A stretch of DNA of 22,147 nt. It comes from Euprymna scolopes (taxonomy: Eukaryota; Mollusca; Cephalopoda; Sepiida; Sepiolidae). Shown in pieces: positions 8,551 through 18,714 of this stretch (position 1 is its first letter; every line of letters begins with the position of its first letter). The position numbers were made by a program, and so were the translations under genes. Under the pieces are notes generated by a model. That model worked only from the letters and a program-made list of their open reading frames with translations. It ran no database searches and was not told the origin of the DNA. The DNA lies in NCBI GenBank assembly GCA_024364805.1, contig CM044519.1:52488386-52510532 (forward strand), given 5' to 3'.

Positions 8551-8927
8551 ATCTTTCTCTGTTTCCTTCCACGCCCACGTTGTTTTAAGATCTGTAGAAA
8601 GAAGAGATGAGTACGGTCCAGTCGACGAACGTTGAATTTGTTGCTGGAGGCAAGAAAGGTTGCCAAGCAAACAAAAGAAAATGTCAGAAAGCGCTTGTTA
8701 GAAACAATAACAACGTTTATTAACACAATCTTCAACAAACACCACGGAATGGGAGTGCTTGTGGTTGACTGGCGGAATAAAGTTTTCTCAGAAAATCTTA
8801 ACTGCAATTAAGCAGCGTTAATGATGAAGAACGGAGTGGCAACGGATTTGGTTCTTTAAGCGGCGACAAAAAAATGAACCAACTCGATTTTTCGCTTTGG
8901 GTATCCTCTATTTATTGCTCCGAATCC
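8551..8927. other. unassigned sequence of moderate GC
   Basis: A 91-codon minus-strand open frame at 8532-8807 has no recognisable domain. TTGGTTC near 8849 and GAACCAA near 8875 form a short inverted pair. I see nothing else. Confidence 0.4.
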
Positions 8928-9038
8928 TTGACCAATCATTGTCTGATTGGTCAAATAATGGAGATTGCCGACTAATTGCTATCGTCGTAACAATAACCCT
9001 GGTTAGCCTCTGATTGGTTTTAGATACTCGGCCAATTA
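8928..9038. promoter_or_regulatory. cluster of four CCAAT motifs including a perfect palindrome
   Basis: TTGACCAATCA (8928-8938) and TGATTGGTCAA (8944-8954) are perfect 11-bp inverted repeats with a 5-bp loop, and each carries a CCAAT box. CTGATTGGTT (9010-9019) is a third, inverted, full match to the NF-Y consensus, and GCCAATTAG (9031-9039) is a fourth, weaker one. NF-Y often binds paired CCAAT boxes in animal promoters. No TATA or initiator and no downstream exon could be tied to the cluster, so a regulatory role is only possible. A transposon terminal repeat is an alternative. Confidence 0.3.
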
Positions 9039-9039
9039 G

Positions 9040-9516
9040 TTGCAGTCACTGGGAGTGGCTATACAGAGCAATTCTGTGATTAGTTGATGAATGATGTATA
9101 GCTGCCCAGTCCTTGTGCCAAACTTGTACTCAATTCCAAGTTAGGCCGACCCAAAATGTTTGCCAACGTACACATATATTCATTGTTTATAATTTTGAAA
9201 ATTATGGTTTTCAGCAATTGCAAACGCCTGCACATTTTTTTAGTTTTAGTTTTATAAGTTTTTGCTCGAGTCACAATCTCTTTGCACTTGGTTCTTAAAA
9301 AGTGTTGGCTACCCAAACAAATTTTATACTGTTCAATAAAACAATTATTATCATAATTTAATTAATTATTATTTAATTAACTTCGCCAGTCAACTTTTGA
9401 CACTTAACTAAATGTGTCATACGTTTAAAGGAAAGTCGTAAGATAAATTCAGGGGGTTCCAAGTCGAAGCTAATGAACTTCTTTTTCATTGCTCTTTCTA
9501 CGATCGATGGAGTGCA
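9040..9516. other. unassigned AT-rich sequence
   Basis: No recognisable gene or repeat. Overlapping open frames on both strands at 9080-9316 carry no domain. Confidence 0.5.
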
Positions 9517-9576
<60 letters not shown>

Positions 9577-9577
9577 T
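9517..9577. repeat. (AAT)n microsatellite
   Basis: About 20 AAT/ATA units. Short ATTGCTCTTTC sequences lie on both sides (near 9489 and 9576), as if the tract had expanded inside a short duplication. Confidence 0.97.
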
Positions 9578-9714
9578 GCTCTTTCATTGCTCTTAGTGTG
9601 CGAGAACTTATCTATCAATATCTAGCTTATGTGAACTCCTTTTCTTTCATTCCACATACTCTCTCTTTCTCTCTCATTTTTTCTCTGTTATTTCCTACCC
9701 TCTTTATTTATATA

Positions 9715-9719
<5 letters not shown>

Positions 9720-9757
<38 letters not shown>
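9720..9757. repeat. (CT)n microsatellite
   Basis: An interrupted CT tract, preceded by a pyrimidine-rich stretch from about 9655. Confidence 0.95.
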
Positions 9758-10379
9758 TAGTTTTATTTTATAAATTCAAATATTGTAAATAATAGATATA
9801 AAGTAAAAGAGGGAATAGTAATATTGGGACCCTCATTTACCTCCAGGTAATGTCGAGTGTCTGCTAGTAGCTACATATTTGTGTCTATAGCCTCACAAAC
9901 GATATTTAATTTGAAATTCCACCTGCATCTGCCCGGGACGATAATCGAATTTTGATAATATAAGAAAACGCATATGAAAAGCAAAAACGATAAATAATGA
10001 TTAATAATAATCAAATATCGTGAAGTAATAAAATTGAAAAGAAGAGAAAAAGTTTTTGTTACTTGAAAACTCATTATTAAATCTAAAACTGCGAATCTTT
10101 TATACGCATGCGCAATGTATAAAAAATGTCCGTTTTCAACAATTAACACGCAGCCATTTTGAATTTTCTTCACAAACTTCAATATGCGACGCTAATAGAA
10201 CGCACCAATGGTTCACATAAACATAATTTTATATAGAAACATCATTATTATATCCCCATCCGTATTTATACGTAGCAGGGCTACCTGGCAATCACCAGAT
10301 CTTTGTGGCGTGGTCCATGGCGTTGATAGAGGTCATTTTAGATGACGATAGCGTACTTCAAAATTTCTAAGAACTTTAT
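9758..10379. other. unassigned AT-rich sequence
   Basis: A 103-codon minus-strand open frame at 9871-10182 is rich in hydrophobic residues but follows from AT-rich composition and matches nothing I know. 10250-10340 is a short island of higher GC of unknown nature. Confidence 0.4.
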
Positions 10380-11004
10380 CGACATCTACATATATAAAAG
10401 CTAAAATGTGTGTATGTATGTATGTATGTATGTATGTATGTATGTATGTATGTGTGTTCACTTTTTCTGTATGTCCGAAAAAGGTTTTTTTTCGCCGGAC
10501 TTCTCGGTAGGCTCGCTCCTTCTTAAAACTTTTTATATGCTGTCTAAATGATATTATGTACGGGTTACGAACAGGGGTCGCGTGTGTATTGAATTTGCCC
10601 GATTTCACTCGCTATTTTTTCCAGATTTTTCGATCGCCGCGTGTTTCTTTCGCTTTTCAGTATAAAAAAGCGAATGATGGGGCGAAAAAGAAACTGGCTT
10701 GTAGCACAAATCGTGTCAAGGTCAAACATCACGAGACTTAACTTTCGAGCACCTGTTTATTTCACTTTATAAACGATAAATTAACACGTGGCCGAGATGG
10801 TTAGATGTCTGGATTTTTCCCCTTTCATTTACACCTTTGCGTCAAGGCTTCGGGTTCGAGCCTAGCTTTTTTCATTTACACCCCCAAACACCCGGCCAAT
10901 TTTTTTTTAAACTGGGTTGTTTGGATCTACCCACCTGAACACACACACCTCCAAATACCCGGGCAACGCCGGGTATCCCCCTCCCCGCTATTCTATTATA
11001 TAAA
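10380..11004 (+). mobile_element. Helitron-like/SINE-like repeat, copy A
   Basis: The copy opens with a GTAT microsatellite (10412-10452). Its 3' half is shared with copies B and C. It carries a good Pol III box A, GTGGCCGAGATGGTTAGA (10788-10805), typical of Leu/Ser tRNAs, and a box B, GGGTTCGAGCC (10852-10862). These are followed by CACACACCTCCAAATACCC and a hairpin, ACCCGGGCAACGCCGGGT (10957-10974), with a 6-bp stem. A GC-rich hairpin just before the 3' end is typical of Helitrons, while boxes A and B are typical of SINEs. The 5' half differs from B and C, so this copy may be a chimera or a related subfamily. Confidence 0.5.
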
Positions 11005-11410
11005 TCTCACCTGTCTGTTTAAATGCATGTATGTATATCTCCATAAAACTTTCGACAGAAGCGACGGATTTTCACAAGATCGGTATCGTTAGGAAGCCCG
11101 ACCCTTCTGACGACAAAAATCGAAAAGTTGGCTAAAAATATTATTTCCTTCAACCTCAGATGGGCACTTTTTTACAGGAAGGAGTTGCTCTTTTCGCCGA
11201 TATTTTCGAAAGTCACGCTTTCTTTTCGATTAACTAGCGTTAATTTAAACCTACGTCACTTCCGATTTAGCGATGGACGCATATCACGTTCTTGTCCTCC
11301 TTCACAGTACGGTTTCAAGTCTGCCTGCCTACTTCCACTTCCTTTTTTTTTGCTGAACACACACCTCCAAACACCCGCGCAACGCCAGACACCTAGACTA
11401 ATAATATAAA
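11005..11410 (+). mobile_element. Helitron-like/SINE-like repeat, copy B
   Basis: Begins TCTCACCTGTCTGTTTAAA directly after a TATAAA sequence and aligns with copy C over its whole length at perhaps 65-70%. The tRNA-like block is eroded (CGGTTTCAAGTC where box B stands in the other copies). It ends CCTCCAAACACCCGCGCAAC, a decayed hairpin, and CTAG (11392-11395). A 5' TC, a 3' hairpin and a CTAG end in an A/T-rich target fit Helitron termini. No Rep/helicase coding sequence is present, so the element would be non-autonomous. Confidence 0.5.
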
Positions 11411-11860
11411 TCTCACCTGTCTGTTTAAACATATGTATGTATGCATGTATGTATGTTTGTATGTCTCACAAAAACTTTTGACAGAGGTGACGGATCCTGA
11501 CAATATTAGTATCATTTTGAAGCTCGACATCTCGGACAACTAATATAGAAAAAATAGACAAACACATTAATTCCTTCACCCTAAACTCCGCCGTTTTGTA
11601 CAAGAAGGGGTCGATTTTTTTTTTCGCTTACATTTTAGCAAGTCATCGTCACCGTTGGATTGACTTTGGTTAATTTTAACACTTTTGACTTCCGTTCGCG
11701 TCACGGAGACATCGGCTAGGGCGTTAGATTTTCTTTCACTTTCTTTTCCGCCTTCGCGTCACGGGTTCGAGCCTGCCTACCTACTATCACTTTTATTTTG
11801 CTCAACACACACCTCCAAACACCCGGGTAACACAGGGTACTCGGGTTAGTTTAATATAAA
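11411..11860 (+). mobile_element. Helitron-like/SINE-like repeat, copy C
   Basis: Same start as copy B (TCTCACCTGTCTGTTTAAA), then an ATGT microsatellite, then ACTTTTGACAGAGGTGACGG. It keeps a recognisable box A (ATCGGCTAGGGCGTTAGA, 11711-11728) and a perfect box B (GGGTTCGAGCC, 11763-11773). The end carries ACCCGGGTAACACAGGGT (11821-11838) and GTTAGT. The TAATATAAAT sequence that precedes this copy recurs right after it, so B and C sit as a tandem with that sequence at each junction. Confidence 0.5.
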
Positions 11861-12243
11861 TTAGAGTATAAACATAATTGTTTTATCGACGAATAAAATG
11901 AAAGATATATAAGGTAATCCGTGCATAATAAAATGCAAATAAATGAAAGATGAAGAAAATATAAAGTGTTCCAAAAGTGATGTCTCCTATTTTTTATTCC
12001 TCCCGAATGGATCAGACAGGATGGCAAATTGTATTGTTATGAGGATTTAACTTGAGGAAGAGATGAAAATACTCCTAGTTATGAAATGTGACCGTCTATT
12101 CATTAGTGTCTTTGAAATCAATATATATTATAAATGTTGGAATGTAAAAATATCAAATGGGATCACACATTTTTTTCAACGGTTTCCATGTTGGCCGGTT
12201 CAGCTGTTTGGATCATTCGACTGAAATAAAGACTTTCAGCTTC

Positions 12244-12246
<3 letters not shown>
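11861..12246. other. AT-rich intergenic sequence
   Basis: No recognisable gene or repeat. Confidence 0.55.

Positions 12247-12298
<52 letters not shown>
12247..12298. repeat. (GA)n microsatellite
   Basis: About 26 GA units. The Ser/Leu-rich minus-strand open frame over it is an artefact of the repeat. Confidence 0.97.
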
Positions 12299-12300
<2 letters not shown>

Positions 12301-13259
12301 AACTCCAAATATTGCTAATATATAGATACAGGTCTTTATTCCGGAATAGTCTATTCTCCTAGAAGTTATAACCACCGTTCTAAATTAGATCTCTAAATCT
12401 GTTGTAACGACCCGCTTTCTCGGTCGTTTTGGAAAACCCATCTTCTCTCGTTGGCCTCATAAACTGTACAAAAACTCTCACTGACCACGTATCATCCGAA
12501 GATACACGTCAGCTTAAAGTCCCCTCTACGTCAGATTGTTCGAGGTTAAGCTATTTTAAATTTTTGTTATTCCAAAACCTATTTCTTTATTCCAATATAC
12601 ACATTTATCCCAACAACCATCTTTAATCTTAACAAACTAATCCATCCTAACTTGCATAGTTATCCGAAATCGTCCCGGATTGCTTTATGCAACATACGGA
12701 CCGTGCTATTTTTAGATAGAATTTTCAATATTCAAACTATTGTTCTCATTTGAGTGTTGTTGTCGTAACGTTTAAGCCGATGTAACGTCATAAGAGTGAC
12801 ACTTTACATATGTAACCGGTACGCCAATGGGTTATATGCACAATTTTAGTATTAATTTTAGGAGTTTAATCTGTATGCAGAAGATATAGAATTTATGAAA
12901 TAACTCCATAGAAAACAACATAAAAAAGGAATTCATATAAAAATATAAGAATTTAAAGAATATAATAATAAAATATATAAAGAATATTAGGAACCAGCAA
13001 AAATATCTGATGTTGCTCAGGATTGAATGAGAACCACTACTATGTACTTTCGTAGTATTGTTGTATATTGAAATGGAAAGCTCCCGATTTTTAGTTAGAA
13101 ACGAAGTAATTCAGATCAAATATTATTATTGAAGGAGAATTCTGTAATCGAACGCAGTTATAAAAAGTTAAAAAGAATACATTTCTGTTAGTTAGATACG
13201 ATTCCAGGAATGCAGTGAATTATAAAATATAGTGGGGAATGCTAATTAGAATAATTTAT
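12299..13259. other. unassigned sequence
   Basis: 12400-12720 is less AT-rich and holds a 65-codon open frame (12429-12626) without a domain. The rest to 13259 is AT-rich and featureless. Confidence 0.4.
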
Positions 13260-13273
13260 GCAACAAAAGAATG
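13260..13273. repeat. 14-bp target-site duplication, left
   Basis: GCAACAAAAGAATG, repeated exactly at 13619-13632. Confidence 0.9.
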
Positions 13274-13618
13274 GCCCTGTCGGTGGGGCATTAGAATACG
13301 CCAACTGCCCCCCTGCAGAGGGTAAAAGTCCCTTAATGGGGGTCCTAGATATGACCTTAAACTATATCCAGTGGTGAGGCCCCAGCTTGTGGGCTTTGGG
13401 GAGTGTGGAGCCACCCTTTAATTACCATTGCTCCTAGGTCCACTCTGACCCGGAGTGGTAGTACCTGTTAGGGTCCCAACTGTGGGTTAAATAGAAACCG
13501 ACGTGAAAACAACAAATATATTCTATTAAAAAAAATTTTCTTCAAAATCTTTGGATTCGGCATTAAATAACCCGAAAAGGGTTGATATGCCGTAAAACAA
13601 AAACAACCAATCAACCAA
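13274..13618 (+). mobile_element. SINE-like short retroelement, about 345 bp
   Basis: The insertion is bounded exactly by a perfect 14-bp direct repeat, the hallmark of target-primed reverse transcription. Its first 220 bases are much more GC-rich than the flanks (GCCCTGTCGGTGGGGCATTA at the start, later CTCTGACCCGGAGTGG). It then turns AT-rich and ends in an A- and C-rich tail (GTAAAACAAAAACAACC and onward). GTCGGTGGGGCATTAGA near the 5' end vaguely resembles a box A, but no convincing box B was found. It has no coding capacity. Orientation is inferred from the A-rich tail. The perfect duplication suggests a fairly young insertion. Confidence 0.75.
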
Positions 13619-13632
13619 GCAACAAAAGAATG
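13619..13632. repeat. 14-bp target-site duplication, right
   Basis: GCAACAAAAGAATG, identical to 13260-13273. Confidence 0.9.
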
Positions 13633-13817
13633 CGGTAAACAGAAAGTTGTGTTGTTTAATTTAGGTTGAAGCAGGAATAATAGAACAATGAAATTAAAGA
13701 ATGTCCACATAGGAAGTTTAGAACTTGTGTTGCCAGGACACGTATTGGAAGCACGTGCATGGAATTCACATGTCTTGCCTGCTTACTGACGTCACAAAGC
13801 AGTATAGAATTAATACA

Positions 13818-15239
13818 TTTTTTTACATAGGCATCACCACATTATCAAGGCTAAGAGGCCACTCAAGGATAAGGGTTAAAGAGTGTACAGTAAAAATTGG
13901 ACAATATAGTAATCATTAGTAATGAAAATTTGGTAAATTTGTAAACTTATATGGAACGGCTCATCAAGAACTTATTTACGTTAGACTTGAAGACAACCAT
14001 ATTGTAGTCAGCCGGAAAGCAGGAAAACGGAAGATAATTCCACAGGCGTGCAGTTCTAAGAAAGAAGCTTTGTTCCTGGAATCTACGTTTAGGTTTAGGC
14101 ACAGATAAAGAGTGGGAAAAATTAGTGATAGTGTTTTTTGCTAAACGGGTATTTCTTGTGAAAGTCTGGCGAGGGGGGCATAGATTGGAGCTCAGACGAG
14201 CACTTACCATGAAAATAACTACAAAGCAGAGACAAACTCGCAGCAACTCTTCTATGAGATAGAGGTTGCAGGGAAGAGAAAAGGACATTCCCCACGAGGC
14301 TACGAAGTCTATTTTGAACTATATCAAGGCAGGATAAGTCCTTTCTAGCAGCTCCTGCCAAGATGTGGCAAAGGTACTCCATCCTTGGACGTACATGGCT
14401 CTTATATAGATAGGGTATTGCATAAGAAGTGAGATATCTACTGAATCGATAGAAGGATCCCACTATTTTTCCAGCGGCCTTGGCAACGGATTTAATGTAT
14501 CTGTTCCATTTAAGATCAGGAGTAAAGGTCAAGCCAGAAGCTTGTCAAACCATGAGGCCTCCCCAAGACAGAGCCATTCTCTTCAATTGATGCCAGATGG
14601 GGATCAGAGCGTTGGTGATGTAAAGATAAAGCTTTTTTTTGATGCATTAAAAGTAACCAGCCACCTCTTTCCCCATTGTACCACTTGCTCAAGATAAGAG
14701 GAGAGAGAATCAGTGAGAACTTGGTGGTTTGTGGTCTTAAATGTGCTACCATAGATAGTAGTGTCATCAGGATAAATGTCTACGAATGATGTAAGGATGT
14801 GATATGGAAGATCATTAATGTAGATCAGGAATAGAGTTAGGCCCAGGATGGACTCCTGAGGGACTCCAGCATTAATATTGAGAGCTTCTGATTTCTGCTC
14901 ATCAACCACTACACTTATGAGCTTATCAGAGAGAAATGATTTAATAATTAAGAAGACATTTCCAGCTATACCGTAGCTGGAGATCTTATGAAGTAAACCT
15001 TTATGTCATACTCTATCAAAAGTCTTTGATATGTCAAGAGCAATTGCCATAGAAAGGTTGCCTCCGTCGAGAGATTCGCTAATCCTATGAGATGTAACTG
15101 TAAGCATATCTGCTGTATATCTAGCAGAACGGAAACCATATTGCGTGTCACTAAGAAGGTTATTTTTGCTGAGATAGTTCATTATTTCTCTATTTAACAC
15201 ATATTCCAGCAACTTACTCATGACGCACAGGAAACTTAT
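13818..15239 (-). mobile_element. 5'-truncated LINE, minus-strand copy
   Basis: The copy runs from its broken RT frame at the right to a 3' UTR of about 120 bp and a short A-tail, seen as T7 at 13818-13824. Its 3' UTR includes TTAAAGAGTGTACAG (read here on the plus strand) and ends TATGTAAAAAAA in the element's sense. The 5' end lies at about 15239, inside the RT domain, where it meets the second copy with no spacer. Confidence 0.8.
13947..15239 (-). pseudogene. LINE reverse transcriptase, broken
   Basis: A Jockey/CR1-type non-LTR reverse transcriptase, truncated before its first motifs. In order it shows VMSKLLEYVL, QYGFRSARYTADML, ALDISKTFDRV (palm motif A), AGVPQESILGLTLFLIYIND (motif B) and YPDDTTIYG (motif C, Asp pair at 14761-14766; Ala to Pro beside it). 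Then come the thumb (LTFTPDLKWNRYI, HVRPRMEYL, SHRRVAASLSLLCSYFHGKC) and a C-terminus RTARLWNYLP...NKFLMSRSI ending at 13947. An in-frame TGA (15006-15008) replaces the Trp after FDRV. A frameshift lies at or near the A8 run seen as T8 at 14633-14640, another near 14535-14555 and a third near 14160-14190. The apparent Met start at 15269 belongs to the second, inverted copy and is not the natural start. The clade is uncertain. Confidence 0.85.
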
Positions 15240-15402
15240 TGTAAACAAGTTCTTGATGAACCGTTCCATATAAGTTTACAAATTTGCCGAATTTCCATTA
15301 TTAACGATTATTATATTGTCCAAGTTCAACTGTACACTCTTTAACACTTATGCCAGAGAGGCGTCTTGGCCTTGATAAGGGGTGACGCTTATGTAAAAAA
15401 AA
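15240..15402 (+). mobile_element. 3' end of the same LINE, opposite orientation
   Basis: On the plus strand this reads VNKFLMNRSI followed by TAA, the same C-terminus that the minus-strand copy has at 13947, then the same 3' UTR and an A8 tail at 15395-15402. Identity with 13818-13980 is roughly 86% by eye. It is only about 163 bp long and starts exactly where the minus-strand copy ends, so the two form a head-to-head pair with both A-tails facing outwards. Confidence 0.85.
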
Positions 15403-15733
15403 TTTACCTCCTTTGTTTTCACTGCGCACTTCCTGCCGTTTCTGGGGATCCTCTAACCTTAATTTTTATAAGAGAACACACAAATATCATACATATACAC
15501 ACGCGCATTAAGTTTCATAGAGAGAGATATACGAGTATTAAAAAAGGTTTTACCAACGAATGTTTGCAATTGCACGAAATTAATTAAACTGAGTAATTAA
15601 CTTGATGGATAGCTTAATTATACAACAACCCTGAAATTCCACATTTCGCCATCACGTATGGACGGAAATGAACAACAATGGATCTATTTTGAAGATATGC
15701 CATCCAACCTACGCTTTTAATGATGAATTCCTT
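15403..15733. other. unassigned sequence between LINE pair and satellite arm
   Basis: No recognisable gene. 15660-15715 has a weak inverted likeness to 19600-19650, outside the other satellite arm (shared AACAACA, GATG/GATATG, CATCC in order), which could mark outer ends of the structure. Confidence 0.3.
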
Positions 15734-16843
15734 TTTACACGTAAATGTTGCAGACCAATGAAAATTCTATTTTCAACTTAAACATTACAGACCAATAAAA
15801 AATCTATTTTAAACTTAAACGTTACAGATCAATGAAAATTCTGTTTTCAACTTAAGCGTTACAGACGTGACATTTTAAATTTAAACGTTACACACAAACA
15901 AAAATTCTATTTTCAACTTAAGCGTTACAGACGTGACATTTTAAATTTAAACGTTACACACAAACAAAAATTCTGTTTTCAACTTAAGCGTTACAGACGT
16001 GACATTTTAAATTTAAACGTTACACACCAACAAAAATTCTGTTTTCAACTTAAGCGTTACAGACGTGACATTTTAAATTTAAACGTTACACACCAACAAA
16101 AATTCTATTTTCAACTTGAACATGACAGTACAACGCAGATTTTTATTGACACTTAAATGTCACAGACTAACGAAAATTTAATCTAAACGTTATAAGCTAA
16201 TGAAAATTGTAATTTAAACTTTATATTAAACGTTATAGGCTATCGAAAATTTTATTTCAAACATAAGCCTAAAAGAGTGACAAAAACTCTGCTTGAAACA
16301 AAATTTCTATTTATAACGTAAGCATGAAAATTCAATTAAAAACTTAAGCATTACTAGACAGCTTATATTGATGTTGAAATTCATATTGAAGCGTGTTTGA
16401 GCGACAGACACTCTAATTTAATTTTAAACATGACAGGCCAATGTAAATACCGTTTTAAAATTCATCATGAATAACAAAATATTAGTTGCAAATTAAATCG
16501 TGACCGATCGACAAACTTGAACATTAGCAGTAACAGACGAGCGAAAATTCTATTTCAACTTAATTATGGTACTTATGCAGCTTACGTATAGTGCAGAAAT
16601 AAGAATATTATTATTTGGAAAGCAAAAGTTTCTAACTATTCATCTACTAATTTAATAAATTAAAGATCCTGAAAAAATTAATTTAAAAATTCTATATAAA
16701 TTAAAAAAATGTAGTCCATAAACTGTATAGGCACAAAACTATGATAGATCATATTGGACGTATCTAAAATAAGATGCATCTGTTTGATGCGAGCGTTTAT
16801 TGATAAAAGTATTGTTTAAAACTTAAACGTGACAGATCAACAG
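15734..16843 (+). repeat. ~37-bp satellite array, left arm, with a 66-bp higher-order block
   Basis: Units of 37-38 bp follow the pattern AACTTAAACGTTACAGACC, then AATGAAAATTCTATTTTC. From about 15842 to 16108 four copies of a regular 66-bp unit occur (CTTAAGCGTT at 15851, 15917, 15983 and 16049), each made of two diverged half-units. To the right the units decay. The last clear ones are near 16165-16250, 16500-16560 and 16815-16843, separated by AT-rich sequence. The reverse complement of this family forms the array at 18715-19530. Confidence 0.85.
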
Positions 16844-17149
16844 ATTAAAGGATAGACAACGCTTATTATAATAATGTGAGAATGCATTTTCAAAAATATA
16901 CGTTCACTACAAATATTTACAAAATAGTTTGAATTCAATGAGTAAATTATGATCTGTTATCTGATATAATGCAATCAACAACCCCTAACCGGGCGAACAA
17001 TTCATGTAAAAAGTTTCTTCTGTGGTTGGGTTTACACAATTTAAAAAATTTCAGGCATTTTGAGCTGGTCGTCACTATTATAAGATACCATCCGGTCGGT
17101 CAACAAAATGTATGTTTTTGGCCAGGGTCTGCATTTTATAGGAGGTGTT

Positions 17150-18480
17150 TTCGCTGTCAAAACACAATGTTTGTATAGTTTGATCAGATTTTCAATGGTT
17201 TTGCCTTTACTTGTTCAATACTCATGACTTCTCGTGAAACTTTCATTCTTAAAATGCCAGGTTGAGCGCAATGAATTTTATATGGAATCATTCTCTTTAA
17301 TGTCGCAGGAATAACCACTTGATCTCTGTGCATCATCACCTTCCAGATATGTTGCGGTATATCTTTCCTTTTAAATTTTATGTATTTTAAAAATCATCGT
17401 CTATCGCCATTTCTTTTATTTCTTCGAGTGTTATAGGAAGTTCTTGATCGTATTTTACTTCTATCTCCGTTTGTAAGAGAAAAGCTGTACAGCATATTAT
17501 GGGGGGGGGGTAATACAACAAATTTTTGTTGGTGTAATTATTTTATGATGTAATTGTTGAGATTGACATCCAATCACTGAAACCTTTTTGCGTCATGTAT
17601 TGGTATTCCTTTCTTGACTGGCTTGTTTTTCGTATGCAATGCAAAATATCTTCTATGTAAAAATCGATAAAATTTGATAATTGCAAAATTAATACCTACT
17701 GCGCAATCTACTTCGTCCTCGACTTATGAGTAACTTTTTCTTCGAGCAATAACATACAAAACGAATGTGTGATAGATTTTATCGACCAGGCTGACACTTT
17801 GTGTAATATGCAGACACAACTTTCGTACAAACTAGTTCAGCAGCCACGATAATTTCGAGATCTGGATTGTGGTGCATCAAAAATAATTCCGATGCAAAGA
17901 TGTTTCATTTTTCAAATGACTTCTGGCATCCAGTGGTCCCAATTCATCTCTTTTTTATAACTCATTAAGAGGAGCAAATTGTTTGGAATAGACACATTAT
18001 AATAATTTGATAAATAAATAGGACTTTCTAATGATGATATGTTCTTTGGGGGAGCACATTTTTTATCACACTAGCTCGCTCTCGGTTTAGTCTTCTTTCC
18101 ATGAGAAAATTCGAATTTGCACTTTTGCAATTTAAATCTATTTAAGTCCTGGATACGTATTAATACTTCGTGCACATATAATTTGTGTTGCTCGGCCATT
18201 TTGCTGATCACTAGAATGTAATCTAGTTAGCCGTTCGCCAATTTCACTCCGTTAAGCAATGTGTCCATTACTTGTTGAAAAATGACTGGTGCTAGCTTAA
18301 CCCTAAATAGTAATCTTTCAAATGTGTACAATCCGCTAAGGATATTTATACAAAGTATCTTTGTATAAAGCTATTTAGTCCACAGATGGTTGGCGATCAG
18401 CATGATTTCAAACCATCTTTGAAAATAAATGTCCTTCGTCGGGTTTCACAAAAATATTTTCTGTACTTAGCAGAGAAGTG
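17150..18480 (-). mobile_element. Ty3/Gypsy-type LTR retrotransposon pol fossil
   Basis: On the minus strand, recognisable tracts occur in the order of a Ty3/Gypsy pol. A reverse-transcriptase tract includes RVKLAPVIFQQVMD (18262-18303), which corresponds to the block just before the catalytic YxDD. A worn RNase H-like region lies at about 17700-17960. A pre-integrase tract includes MHRDQVVIPATLKRM (around 17287-17330) followed by an HPGI-like block. It is heavily broken, with many breaks, and looks old. No long terminal repeats, primer-binding site, gag or integrase core could be found. It occupies the space between the two inverted satellite arms. Confidence 0.7.
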
Positions 18481-18714
18481 TTAATCCTTTAATACATGTA
18501 AACAAGTCTGCACAGTACGGATATTTTACATTCCCACGTAGACTAGGTGATGTCCACTCACTTTTAGGTAATACTCCAACTTTTCCGAATGTATGTAATT
18601 CCTTGTCAATCTAATATGGTTGAACATTCTGTTTACTTTCAAACCTGTAAAAATTTCTATACAAAAAAAAAAACAATATATAAATAAAAATAAAAACTTC
18701 TGTACCACTAAAAT

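Noticed and set aside
12402-12840. Possible solo LTR starting TGTTGTAACGACCC
   Set aside because: The start looks LTR-like, but no matching second copy, clear end or flanking target duplication was found, so the call cannot be supported.
15006-15269. RT open frame read as starting at the Met at 15269
   Set aside because: The first codons are the inverted copy of the LINE 3' end, so the Met is an accident of the head-to-head junction.
16969-17178. Plus-strand 69-codon open frame
   Set aside because: It overlaps the edge of the minus-strand Ty3/Gypsy fossil and has no domain. Probably chance.
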